Source: Lachnospiraceae bacterium (GTDB lineage Bacteria; Bacillota; Clostridia; Lachnospirales; Lachnospiraceae). From it: 59,298 bases of DNA. Made by a program: the position numbers and the translations under genes. The stretch covers positions 1-59,298 of the forward strand of contig JAHYZZ010000015.1 in assembly GCA_019424135.1 (NCBI GenBank), written 5' to 3'. The notes below the pieces were generated by a model, which worked only from the letters and a program-made list of their open reading frames with translations, did not search any database and was not told the DNA's origin. Within the stretch, counting starts at the first letter, position 1. Every line of letters starts with the position of its first letter. Positions 8,258 through 16,572 of the stretch are shown piece after piece.

Positions 8258-9088
8258 TTATAACTTTCCGCCGGATGTGGCAATTCCCTCAATGAAATGT
8301 CTCTGGAACAACAGGTAGATTACAATCATCGGAACACAGGCGATCAAAGACGCCGCCATCAGTTCTGGATAGTTTGCCGAAAACTGTCCCTGTATTTTTG
8401 CAAGCGCTGCTGCCAACGGCATAGATGTCTGTTCTGTATTTGCCACCAACGGCCACATCAGATCCTTAAATCCGAACAAAGCTGTAAAAATTCCCAAAGC
8501 CACCATGGAAGATTTGGTTAACGGCAGCATGACATAGAGGAATGTCTGACCGATATTACATCCATCCAGTCGAGCCGCGTCCTCCAGATCCTTGGGAAGT
8601 CCCATATATGCCTGACGCATCAGGAACGTTCCAAAAGCCGTCACAAGACCTGGGAAAATCAACGAAAATATGGTATTCAACATTCCAATCTTGGAAACCA
8701 TCAAATACTGTGGGATAATAAAAATCTGAGTTGGAACCATCATCTGAAACAACACCAGTCCAAAACAAATATTTTTCCCTTTAAAATGCAATCTTCCAAA
8801 GGCATATCCCGCCATCGTAGCAGTCAGAACTGCACATACAATTCTTCCCAGAATCATCAATAACGTATTAATATATAACTTAACAAAATCCATTTTTCGA
8901 AGAACCTCCGAAAATGCATCTGTTCTCCACTCAGAGGGGAAGATGACAAATGGATTCATCTGCGTCGCTTCCGTCTCTGTCTTAAATGCAGTCAAAAACA
9001 TCCAGATAAAAGGAACCAGCATGATGACGGCTCCCAGGATCAGGACAACATGTTTTACCAAACGCTTTGTATTTGCTTCTTTTTTCAT
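8258..9088 (-). CDS. Sugar ABC transporter permease (MalG/MsmG type)
   Basis: A 276-residue integral membrane protein with about six hydrophobic segments and the EAA loop (LPKDLEDAARLDGCNIGQTF) near residue 170 that docks the ATPase. It pairs with the permease immediately upstream and the lipoprotein binding protein, forming a CUT1-type carbohydrate importer. No ATP-binding subunit is encoded, so a shared MsmX/MsmK-type ATPase elsewhere is expected. Alpha-galactosides are the likely substrates because of the adjacent GH36 gene. Confidence 0.92.
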   Translation of the reverse strand: MKKEANTKRLVKHVVLILGAVIMLVPFIWMFLTAFKTETEATQMNPFVIFPSEWRTDAFSEVLRKMDFVKLYINTLLMILGRIVCAVLTATMAGYAFGRLHFKGKNICFGLVLFQMMVPTQIFIIPQYLMVSKIGMLNTIFSLIFPGLVTAFGTFLMRQAYMGLPKDLEDAARLDGCNIGQTFLYVMLPLTKSSMVALGIFTALFGFKDLMWPLVANTEQTSMPLAAALAKIQGQFSANYPELMAASLIACVPMIVIYLLFQRHFIEGIATSGGKL

Positions 9089-9100
9089 GCCCGCACCTCC

Positions 9101-10015
9101 TTAGTCATAATGAACCCACTTCTTCTGAGCAATCATCTGGAATACCGTAATCACCATAATAATACAAAGCAACAGCACGACGATGGCTGATCCGTAACCT
9201 TTATTGTTTTCCACAAAGGCATACCGGTAAAACAAATATACCAGAGACTGGGTCTTTGTAAGGGCCGGACTGCTCCGGTCGATCATCATAAAAATCGTAT
9301 CAAACACCTGAAGTGAAGCGATTACCCTGGTAACCACAACAAAAAACATGGTAGGTGAAATCAACGGAACTGTGATTTTAAAGAATTGCTGAACTGCATT
9401 TGCCCCGTCAATTTCCGCCGCTTCATAATAATCTCGCGGTATTTCCTGTAATCCTGCCAGGAAAAGAACCATATTGTATCCTATTACGCTCCAGATACCT
9501 ACAACTGCCACAGATACAATGGCAATATCTGGATCTGAAATCCATTCTACCGGTCCCAGTCCAAGTTTGCCCAGCAAGTGGTTCAACAATCCAAATCTGG
9601 TATTGTAAAGCCAGCTCCATACCATTGCCACAGCTGCCGGAGCCGCCACCATCGGCATAAAATAAATCGCCCGGTAAATCGAACGTCCCTTCATCTTCCT
9701 GTTCAATAAAACAGCCAGTACTAAAGCAATCACGATGGAAACAGGCACTTCGATCACTGCATACTTCAATGTATTCAGCAACGCCTGCCAGACCATCCCA
9801 TCCGAAAACAGCCTCTCATAGTTTTCTGTTCCCACAAAAATATTTCCTCGACCAAAGGCTCCTGTTTTGAAAAAACTCTGATAAATCGACTGAAAAATCG
9901 GAATGATGTTCAAAACCACAAGTCCGATCATCGTTGGGAGGATAAAGGCCCATCCCCAGATCATTTCAGCTCTTTTTCGCTTTGTCATCTTTGCCCTTGT
10001 CTTTTTCACTGCCAC
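9101..10015 (-). CDS. Sugar ABC transporter permease (MalF/MsmF type)
   Basis: A 304-residue membrane protein with six predicted segments and an EAA loop (IPRDYYEAAEIDGANAVQQF) near residue 200. It starts at GTG, 8 nt after AGGAGG, and is followed 12 bp later by the second permease. It forms the membrane channel of the CUT1 importer with that gene. A hairpin in the gap to the upstream binding-protein gene probably lowers permease expression relative to the binding protein. Confidence 0.92.
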   Translation of the reverse strand: MAVKKTRAKMTKRKRAEMIWGWAFILPTMIGLVVLNIIPIFQSIYQSFFKTGAFGRGNIFVGTENYERLFSDGMVWQALLNTLKYAVIEVPVSIVIALVLAVLLNRKMKGRSIYRAIYFMPMVAAPAAVAMVWSWLYNTRFGLLNHLLGKLGLGPVEWISDPDIAIVSVAVVGIWSVIGYNMVLFLAGLQEIPRDYYEAAEIDGANAVQQFFKITVPLISPTMFFVVVTRVIASLQVFDTIFMMIDRSSPALTKTQSLVYLFYRYAFVENNKGYGSAIVVLLLCIIMVITVFQMIAQKKWVHYD

Positions 10016-10055
10016 TCATTCCACCTCCTGAGCCAAACTTCCTGTTTCAGAAAAA

Positions 10056-10078
10056 GGGCATCTCTTACCGAGACGCCC
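10056..10078 (-). terminator. Intercistronic hairpin between binding protein and permeases
   Basis: Minus strand: GGGCGTCTC, loop GGTAA, GAGATGCCC, then TTTTT. It sits in the 72 bp gap between the binding-protein and permease genes. Such partial terminators are common in sugar ABC operons and give excess binding protein over permease. Confidence 0.7.
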
Positions 10079-10087
10079 TGATATTTC

Positions 10088-11392
10088 CTATTGTTCTTCC
10101 GCAAGGAAATTATTCATTTCTACGGCAATGTCTTTGCAGACCTCTTCCATTGGCTTTTTCCCGCTAAATGCATCTACCATTTTATCTTGCATCATCTGGA
10201 ACCAAACTTGTGTATTTTTTGAGCTTGGATATGCCTGTGCATCATCCATCATATCCAGATATACCTGCAGGTTGAACTGTGGATTTGATGCTGCCCATCC
10301 TTCAGAGGTTCCTTCATATGCAGACATGGTCACACCAAGTTCTGCCTGTTTTGTCTGTGCTTCTTTAGATCCCAGATATTCAATCAGTTTCCATGCACCT
10401 TCCGTATTATCTCCCTTTGCAGAAGCTGCCCATCCAAGACCATTGTAAATAGATTTTGTTCCTTCTGGTCCTTCCGGAAGAGGAGCCACGTCACAGTTTT
10501 GCTGAACATATTCATTTCCTGCAAGCTCTGCCAGAGCCCAGGATCCCTGGAAGGTCATAGCAACCGTTCCATTTTCCATCAGTTCTGTGGACTCATTTTC
10601 CGATACTACACTGTAATCCGGCATGGATCCGTCTTTGATAATATTTTCGATTACCTGCATTCCTTCAATGGTCTTTGGCTCATCAAAACCTGATTTTGTC
10701 TTATCCTCGCTGAGCACTTCTCCACCATATGCATAAATCGTGCTATACCAGGATTCCTGATAATTAGACGGCTTAATCGCAGTTCCATACTGACTGCCGT
10801 CAGCTTTTGTCAGCTGTTTTGCTATCTCCCGGAAATCATCCCAGGTCCATCCAGCTTCCGGGTAAGGAATGCCTGCCTCATCAAACATGGTCTTATTATA
10901 CCACACTGCACAGGTATCGATATCCTTTGGAATTGCCAGCTGGTCTCCATTTTCATTCTGATAAGTATTTACCAGTGCTTCCGGATACTTTGACAGATCA
11001 ATTTTATCGCTTTCTTTAATCAGATCAGACAGATTCAATAAAATATCGTCATATTCTGCATATGTCCCAATCTGATCGGAATGCATCCAGAAGACATCTG
11101 GCATGGAGTCTCCAGTCGTGGCTGCCTCCAGCATCGTCCAGTAGTCACTCCAAGGTGTAATCTGAATATCAACCTCGATTCCAGTCTCTTCCGTAAAATC
11201 ATCCATAATCTCTCGAAGCCCCGGCTCCTGATTGCTGTCCCAGATTGCTACGGTCAATGGCTCATCGGAACTGGTAAGCTCTGTACTTCCGCCTTCACTG
11301 CTGCTGTCCTTACCACCGCTGCTGCCGCACGCTGCAAGAGACGCGCCCATCGCTGCTACCAAAAGAGCTGCAAGCACTTTTTTCAATTTCAT
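10088..11392 (-). CDS. Sugar-binding lipoprotein of ABC transporter
   Basis: About 434 residues. It begins with a lipoprotein signal peptide (MKLKKVLAALLVAAMG) ending in the lipobox LAAC, with acylated Cys22, followed by a Ser/Gly-rich linker and a family-1 extracellular solute-binding fold. It captures oligosaccharides outside the membrane for the two permeases downstream. The start at 11392 follows GGAGG; longer in-frame extensions lack a signal peptide at their N-terminus. First gene of the operon, with a promoter at 11457-11485. Confidence 0.93.
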   Translation of the reverse strand: MKLKKVLAALLVAAMGASLAACGSSGGKDSSSEGGSTELTSSDEPLTVAIWDSNQEPGLREIMDDFTEETGIEVDIQITPWSDYWTMLEAATTGDSMPDVFWMHSDQIGTYAEYDDILLNLSDLIKESDKIDLSKYPEALVNTYQNENGDQLAIPKDIDTCAVWYNKTMFDEAGIPYPEAGWTWDDFREIAKQLTKADGSQYGTAIKPSNYQESWYSTIYAYGGEVLSEDKTKSGFDEPKTIEGMQVIENIIKDGSMPDYSVVSENESTELMENGTVAMTFQGSWALAELAGNEYVQQNCDVAPLPEGPEGTKSIYNGLGWAASAKGDNTEGAWKLIEYLGSKEAQTKQAELGVTMSAYEGTSEGWAASNPQFNLQVYLDMMDDAQAYPSSKNTQVWFQMMQDKMVDAFSGKKPMEEVCKDIAVEMNNFLAEEQ

Positions 11393-11422
11393 AATCCAAT
11401 CCTCCAATCTTGAAAAGCTTGT

Positions 11423-11436
11423 CGAATAATTATTCG
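11423..11436. promoter_or_regulatory. Perfect palindrome CGAATAATTATTCG in the 5' UTR
   Basis: A 14 bp perfect inverted repeat about 20 bp downstream of the -10 box of the binding-protein promoter and 30 bp upstream of the start codon. It could be an operator for a dimeric regulator or an mRNA 5' structure. No regulator can be assigned. Confidence 0.35.
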
Positions 11437-11456
11437 TACCGTTTATGCATAGTCCG

Positions 11457-11485
11457 ATTATAGCACTTGTCTTTTTCCTTCCAAA
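11457..11485 (-). promoter_or_regulatory. Promoter of the sugar ABC operon
   Basis: Minus strand: -10 TATAAT (rc at 11457-11462), 17 nt spacer, poor -35 TTTGGA (rc at 11480-11485). A perfect -10 with a weak -35 fits a promoter needing an activator such as the neighbouring AraC proteins. The rest of the 11393-11713 gap is T-rich and holds only this promoter, the palindrome above and the dapL terminator. Confidence 0.55.
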
Positions 11486-11661
11486 TGGTGAAATGTCCGT
11501 CCTCCATGTCCTTTTGTCACCAGTTCTTTCCATCTATCTTTCCTTTGATACTTCTGTATTTTTTTGCGTATTATGCAGATTTTTCATACAATTTCTGTTT
11601 ATTTCTTTTAATTTTTGCAAAAACATTTAGACATGTAATATTTCATTATGACTGTACAAAA

Positions 11662-11685
11662 AAGAGGAGCCTTTACGCTCCTCTT
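11662..11685 (-). terminator. Terminator after dapL
   Basis: Minus strand: AAGAGGAGC, loop GTAAAG, GCTCCTCTT then TTTT. It ends 28 bp after the dapL stop codon and closes the LysM-DUF5711-CvpA-DapL gene string. Confidence 0.85.
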
Positions 11686-11713
11686 CTCATATAATTATGA
11701 ACTTCCTATTATT

Positions 11714-12910
11714 CTAAAACAACTGATCAAACCGTCTCATTGCCTCTTTGGTGCTCTCATGCTGTCCAAAGGCTGTCAAGCGGAAATAGTTCTTTCCGTT
11801 TTCTCCAAATCCGGCGCCCGGCGTTCCGACCACCTGGGCGTTCTCCAGCAGATAATCAAAAAATTCCCAGGACTCCATTCCCTTCGGGCACTCAAACCAG
11901 ATATATGGCGAATTGATTCCTCCTGTATAGGGGATCTTCTTTTGATCCAACACCTGGGAAATGATTCTTGCATTCTCCTTGTAATAATCAAGATTCGCCT
12001 GGCACTCTGCCATGCCTTCTTCTGTAAATACAGCTGCGGCTGCATACTGTACGATATACGGCGTACCATTGAACTTGGTGGAATGCCTCCGGTTCCACAT
12101 TGCATGAAGGGACATCTCCACCCCATTGGAAGCTGTAAATACCAGCTCTTTTGGAATCACCGTATAAGAGCAGCGGGTTCCTGTAAATCCTGCCGTCTTA
12201 GAAAGAGAACAAAACTCTATGGCGCACTCTTTTGCACCCTCAATCTCAAAAATACTGCGGGGAAGCTCCGGCTGAGAAACGAAAGCCTCATATGCCGCAT
12301 CAAACAAGATCACCGCCTGATTTGCCTTTGCATAGTCCACCCAGCATTTCAGCTGTTCCTTATTATAGCACGCGCCTGTCGGATTGTTGGGTGAACACAG
12401 ATAGATCAGATCCACCTTAAGGGAAGGATCTGGCATAGGCAGGAAATTATTTTCTGCTGTTCCATTCATGTACACGATCTTACGACCATCCATGATATTC
12501 GTGTCTACATATACCGGATATACTGGATCTGGCACCAGTACCACATTTTCTTTTGCGAAAAGATCTGTAATATTTCCGGTATCACTTTTTGCTCCGTCGG
12601 AGATGAAGATCGTATCTGGATCCACATCTGCACCATTTCTCTTATAATATGCAGAAATGGCATTCCGCAAAAATTCATACCCTTTCTCCGGTCCATATCC
12701 TTTAAAGGTCTCTGATACTGCCTGCATATCTGTTGCTTCATGAATCGCTGCAATCACCTTCGGAGTCAATGGTCTTGTCACATCTCCGATCCCTAAACGG
12801 ATGATCTTCTGATCCGGATGGTCCTCCTCGTATTTGCTCACTCTCCTTGCAATCTCTGCAAACAGATAGCTTTCTTCCAGGTTCTGGTAATTTTCGTTTA
12901 AAAGCGGCAT
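11714..12910 (-). CDS. dapL: LL-diaminopimelate aminotransferase
   Basis: A 398-residue fold-type I PLP enzyme. The PLP lysine is Lys238 in SLSKTAGFTGTRC, and the family signature CSPNNPTGA is present. DapL converts tetrahydrodipicolinate directly to LL-diaminopimelate with glutamate as amino donor, a one-step route to lysine and to the peptidoglycan cross-link, common in Clostridia. Length and motifs match DapL rather than aspartate aminotransferase. It is the last gene of a string with cvpA and two envelope-protein genes. Confidence 0.93.
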   Translation of the reverse strand: MPLLNENYQNLEESYLFAEIARRVSKYEEDHPDQKIIRLGIGDVTRPLTPKVIAAIHEATDMQAVSETFKGYGPEKGYEFLRNAISAYYKRNGADVDPDTIFISDGAKSDTGNITDLFAKENVVLVPDPVYPVYVDTNIMDGRKIVYMNGTAENNFLPMPDPSLKVDLIYLCSPNNPTGACYNKEQLKCWVDYAKANQAVILFDAAYEAFVSQPELPRSIFEIEGAKECAIEFCSLSKTAGFTGTRCSYTVIPKELVFTASNGVEMSLHAMWNRRHSTKFNGTPYIVQYAAAAVFTEEGMAECQANLDYYKENARIISQVLDQKKIPYTGGINSPYIWFECPKGMESWEFFDYLLENAQVVGTPGAGFGENGKNYFRLTAFGQHESTKEAMRRFDQLF

Positions 12911-12949
12911 AGTCTTTTCCTCCTCTTTTGATTTTTAATTTACAAGTGT

Positions 12950-13870
12950 TTATCGAAACATGGTCGCAATTCCCATGAGCGGATTATGCTGATATAAGGT
13001 GTTCAAAAACACGTCTGTCTCAATCATCTCATACATTTCTTTGCCAAAGCTTGTCACATAAAGCAGCGTGATCACAATAAATGCCGTCCACACGATGATC
13101 AAAGCGCCGCTAAGGCCAATGATCCCGCCTGCAATCCGGTTTAAAATGCCAAGGACTGGAAGGTTTGAGACAATATCCAGCGCAAAGAGGACGGCCCTGA
13201 TCACAATTGTGACAAAAATAAATGTACACAGAAACGCGAGAATATTCAAGATCAATTCTGCAAGAAAATCTCCTACATATTCTGCAAAAGTCTCGGCCCC
13301 AAGCTGGCTGTACATTTCGCTGTTATTATTTTCTGTAAGCAGACTTTTAAAGATCTCAGGCAGATCAGCACCTTCTATTGCCTGGATCTGCACGTCTCTT
13401 GGAATCTCAGCGCTGGTGATGATCTCTTCCATCGATGCCCCTTCTTCGCCTTGAAGGCCGTTCAGCACATCGGAAGAAATGCCAAATTTCGCCAGATCTT
13501 CACTGCTGATTTTTCCATTAACGATGTCGTCGATGGAGATTCCATACTGGGCCAGCATATCCTCTGACACGCCTGCTGCCGCCAGCACTTTGCGCACACT
13601 GTCTGCGTCCAGGCTTCCTGCTTCTTCTCCTGCGCCTAGCTGAGCCGATGCCGCATTTGCCATCGTCGCCACCACCTGACTTTTGATCATATCGTCCAAA
13701 GGGGTATACTCTGCGATTGCATCCGCCACATGAGGAGACGCAAAATATACCAGCACTAACGTAAGCAGCGTCGCTGCCAGCGATACAATGATTTTAATAG
13801 CCCCCCTCATAAATCCCACGATCAGGCAGATTAAAAACACAGCTCCGACTGTCATTGATAACCAATTCAT
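12950..13870 (-). CDS. CvpA family membrane protein
   Basis: A 306-residue protein. It has two hydrophobic segments at the N-terminus (about 1-50), a long hydrophilic insert (about 80-190) and two further segments near 205-235 and 250-280, with the glycine-rich stretch ILNRIAGGIIGLSGALIIVW typical of the CvpA/colicin V production family. Family members are linked to envelope integrity, but their biochemical role is unsettled. Starts with GGAGAG upstream, 9 bp after the DUF5711-like gene. Confidence 0.85.
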   Translation of the reverse strand: MNWLSMTVGAVFLICLIVGFMRGAIKIIVSLAATLLTLVLVYFASPHVADAIAEYTPLDDMIKSQVVATMANAASAQLGAGEEAGSLDADSVRKVLAAAGVSEDMLAQYGISIDDIVNGKISSEDLAKFGISSDVLNGLQGEEGASMEEIITSAEIPRDVQIQAIEGADLPEIFKSLLTENNNSEMYSQLGAETFAEYVGDFLAELILNILAFLCTFIFVTIVIRAVLFALDIVSNLPVLGILNRIAGGIIGLSGALIIVWTAFIVITLLYVTSFGKEMYEMIETDVFLNTLYQHNPLMGIATMFR

Positions 13871-13879
13871 ATACTCTCC

Positions 13880-15133
13880 TTATTTTACGAGCCGGACAAC
13901 CTCCATGCCGTTCTCGTTCATCACGATGTACTTGTTAACTCCTGCCACTGGAAAGATTTCCAGAATATTGCTGTTCATCTCTCCGTCAAATTTCCGAATG
14001 CCTCCCCGGGTAAAAATACTGCAGTTTTTTCCGTCATACATGATCACCTGGCTTCCGCAAAGCTTGACATGACTGTAATCACCGGTAAAATCCTCCGACA
14101 TGGCCACCTGGCCCCGCACATTGTAGAGGCGAAGTTCATAGCCTTCTTTTCCTTTATTCTTCAGAACCATTCCGATATATTTCTGGTTATAAAACACACT
14201 TTTGATCTCTTTGTCAATCTTCACCTGCACCGATTCCTCCGGCACGGTGCTTCCCCGGAAAATGGTCATCTTGTTATCCCCTACAGCCACAGACACGGAC
14301 TGGTTCATGAAAAATCCGTAAGGCATTACCGTATTGTCATATTCCTCCTTAGACACTTCGTGATCGGTCTTGTTCTCCCCTTCCTCGCCAAAATTATAAT
14401 AGACGACCCGAGATGTAATCGTTCCCCCCTGTGTGTAGAGGTACAGCACCTGCATGACCTCTCCGTCCGGCGATAATGCCGCGTCTAACGGATAGCCTGT
14501 CCCATTCACGGATGTCTTATGTTCCACCAGAAGATTTCCTGCCGCATCATAGCACAGGATCTGAGATGAGGTTTCATCAACCAGGATCACGCTGACGATT
14601 CCCTGCTCCGATACCCGGATCTTTTCAATAGGAAGATCCGTCTCCATCTCTCCTCTTAAACCTTCTTCCCCAAACACCAGGATGGAATTGCCTCCTTTGT
14701 CCGCCACCGCGGCAGAGGTCTCATTGACATCCACCACCGGGGTTTGAATCTGATAAGGCTGGTTCCAGACCTCTTCCCCCTTCTGATCCAGATAGGAAAT
14801 GCCGTCTCTGCTGTATTTGAGCACCCCGTCCGCAAACTGCGCATATTCGCTTCCGGAAGCGCCGCTGACAGTATAGGTATCCAGCGTGCGCACGCTGGTA
14901 TACGTCTGGAGGTTGATCAAAAGATAAATTCCTACGGCTAATGCCAGAATGATTCCAACTGCGATGGCTGTCCGCTTCCAGCGTCTTTTCTTCTGCCTGC
15001 GCATCTGCTCTTCCATCTCGTCCCCCGGCTGGTCTTCTGTTCTAAGCTCCTTGATAATACGCTCTACAATTTTATCTGTCGGGTCTTTTTCTTCTTCCAC
15101 GACCCTGAACTTCTTCCTTTTCCAGTGTATCAT
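13880..15133 (-). CDS. DUF5711-like membrane-anchored beta-propeller protein
   Basis: About 417 residues: a charged cytoplasmic N-terminus (1-55), one membrane segment (about 56-75) and a large extracytoplasmic region of repeated short beta blades (patterns such as ISYLDQKGEEVW, ILCYDAAGNLL), resembling the DUF5711 family of Clostridia. Function unknown. The ATG at 15133 follows AAAGGTGG and is preferred to a GTG three codons earlier. Its position between a LysM protein and CvpA suggests an envelope role. Confidence 0.75.
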   Translation of the reverse strand: MIHWKRKKFRVVEEEKDPTDKIVERIIKELRTEDQPGDEMEEQMRRQKKRRWKRTAIAVGIILALAVGIYLLINLQTYTSVRTLDTYTVSGASGSEYAQFADGVLKYSRDGISYLDQKGEEVWNQPYQIQTPVVDVNETSAAVADKGGNSILVFGEEGLRGEMETDLPIEKIRVSEQGIVSVILVDETSSQILCYDAAGNLLVEHKTSVNGTGYPLDAALSPDGEVMQVLYLYTQGGTITSRVVYYNFGEEGENKTDHEVSKEEYDNTVMPYGFFMNQSVSVAVGDNKMTIFRGSTVPEESVQVKIDKEIKSVFYNQKYIGMVLKNKGKEGYELRLYNVRGQVAMSEDFTGDYSHVKLCGSQVIMYDGKNCSIFTRGGIRKFDGEMNSNILEIFPVAGVNKYIVMNENGMEVVRLVK

Positions 15134-15191
15134 CTGTTCCACCTTTACTGGTTTTCATTTGCATCTTATATATTGTATCATAATTTCCAAA

Positions 15192-16301
15192 CTATGGAAG
15201 CAGTAATTTTTGCCCAATATAAATCAGGTTTCCGTCAGACAGTCCATTCATCTTACAGATGGCATCTACCTGAGTGGCATTTCCATATACTTTTATGCTG
15301 ATGGTATCCAGCGTGTCCCCTTTTTGCACTACATAATAATCCTCGTCACCCAAGTCGACCTCCGATGGGTCTGTGGTCATCACCGCTTCTGTATTCGTCT
15401 GTGTATCCTCCTCTTCTTCCTTTGGCTCACTGGAAGCCTCCGCCTGGGCGGTCTCTACCGGCGCCCCTGCCGCCTGGGCTTCTTCGCTTTGTCCACTTGC
15501 GGTCTGGGTTTCCTCCTGGCTCTTAGGCTGATTCACCGACTGGGACAAAGACTCCAGGGAGCTTTGCACAGCTTCCATTTTATCATAATTATTCATGGTC
15601 GAGACACCGATCACCAGCACTACGACAACCAGCAATGCACTTGTAATGTACACGAACCGGGAACTTTGACGGTCGTTTTTGTTTTCCATGCGCTCCCTTA
15701 CGACACTACGAAAATCCTTTGCAGCTCGATCCTCAACCACTTCACTGGGTGTCACGCCAATCTTTTTGCGCGTACTGATCATATAATTTTGCATGGCGGG
15801 ATTTTTTTCATAAAAAATGTAATGTCCGCCCATCTGCATCAATTCTCCATATTTATAGGCATAAAATGTCTCTTCCCCGTCCATGGAATCTTTCCATATG
15901 AAAACCGACTGGTCTTTTGAGAAATATTTGCTGTGAATCCGGCCAAACTCCCGGTTTCTGCCCATGGGCTTTCCATTCTCCAAAATACCCCATCCCACGA
16001 TCTCAGTCTCAGGGAAATATTTTTTACGGTCATTCTCCATCTTTTTGATGGTATCTTCCTTTAGGACAATCTCTTTTCCATTGATCTCCACTTCGGTCAG
16101 CCGAAACGCCCCGGATATGCACACCACAGGTTGTCCCTCCAGTACCAGGATCTCTCCTGCCAGCGCGATTCCCACCGGATCCTCTTTTGCCTTGTCCTTC
16201 AACTGATTTAGATAGGTATCCACATAATCTTCTACATAGATCTTTGGTTCGTCACTGACGTTCCCAATCTGTCTTACATTTTTTGGAAGTTGTCTTTCCA
16301 T
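15192..16301 (-). CDS. Membrane protein with C-terminal LysM domain
   Basis: A 369-residue protein with three parts. A soluble N-terminal domain of about 200 residues includes motifs such as GWGILENGKPMG and SVFIWKDSMDGEE, weakly reminiscent of MPN/JAMM-like folds. A single membrane segment follows at 216-236. An external part has a Glu/Gln/Ala-rich linker (about 240-320) and a LysM domain (about 324-368: YYVVQKGDTLDTIS ... LIYIGQKLLLP) that should bind peptidoglycan. It likely links a cytoplasmic domain to the wall. First gene of a string leading to dapL. Confidence 0.8.
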   Translation of the reverse strand: MERQLPKNVRQIGNVSDEPKIYVEDYVDTYLNQLKDKAKEDPVGIALAGEILVLEGQPVVCISGAFRLTEVEINGKEIVLKEDTIKKMENDRKKYFPETEIVGWGILENGKPMGRNREFGRIHSKYFSKDQSVFIWKDSMDGEETFYAYKYGELMQMGGHYIFYEKNPAMQNYMISTRKKIGVTPSEVVEDRAAKDFRSVVRERMENKNDRQSSRFVYITSALLVVVVLVIGVSTMNNYDKMEAVQSSLESLSQSVNQPKSQEETQTASGQSEEAQAAGAPVETAQAEASSEPKEEEEDTQTNTEAVMTTDPSEVDLGDEDYYVVQKGDTLDTISIKVYGNATQVDAICKMNGLSDGNLIYIGQKLLLP

Positions 16302-16472
16302 ATACTCTCACCTCATTTTTTGTATTTTGGGTTATGATAGCATATGGATTTTGCGTATTTTGCCAATCGGTGAGGCCTGTCATTAGAAGTTTCCGGCAGG
16401 TTTGTCCCAAGTTCGACCAGCCCTCTTATGCCATGCCAAATCACGCGTCCAAGAATGTCGGATGAAGACGCG
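16302..16472. other. Intergenic region upstream of the LysM gene
   Basis: A gene-free stretch between the LysM gene start and REP copy 3. The minus strand holds an extended -10 (TGCTATCAT near 16336) that could start the LysM-dapL string. No recognisable RNA gene or conserved element was seen. Confidence 0.4.
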
Positions 16473-16512
16473 GATGGGGACGGGGGATTTTCAAAAATCC
16501 CCCGTCCCCATC
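16473..16512. repeat. REP-like palindrome, copy 3 (40 bp)
   Basis: Same half-core GGGGACGGGGGATTT with outer arms GAT / ATC and a small loop. It lies 61 bp downstream of the transketolase stop, beyond that gene's terminator. Unlike most other copies it has no clear GTGGATAA motif beside it, and its outer arms differ from the CATT arms of copies 1, 2, 5 and 6 yet still pair with each other. Confidence 0.88.
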
Positions 16513-16521
16513 GAAAAAAGT

Positions 16522-16569
16522 AGATAAAAAATACTGCAAAAGTAGATGCTCCCGCAGTATTTTTTATCT
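16522..16569 (-). terminator. Terminator after transketolase
   Basis: A 16 bp stem (AGATAAAAAATACTGC pairing with its complement) and 16 nt loop, immediately downstream of the stop at 16573, followed on the minus strand by TACTTTTTTC. The stem is symmetric enough to work in both directions. Confidence 0.8.
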
Positions 16570-16572
16570 GAA

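Noticed and set aside
11648..12394. A 248-codon rightward ORF opposite dapL
   Set aside because: It is the antisense shadow of a fully conserved dapL gene, Cys- and Leu-rich without recognisable motifs.
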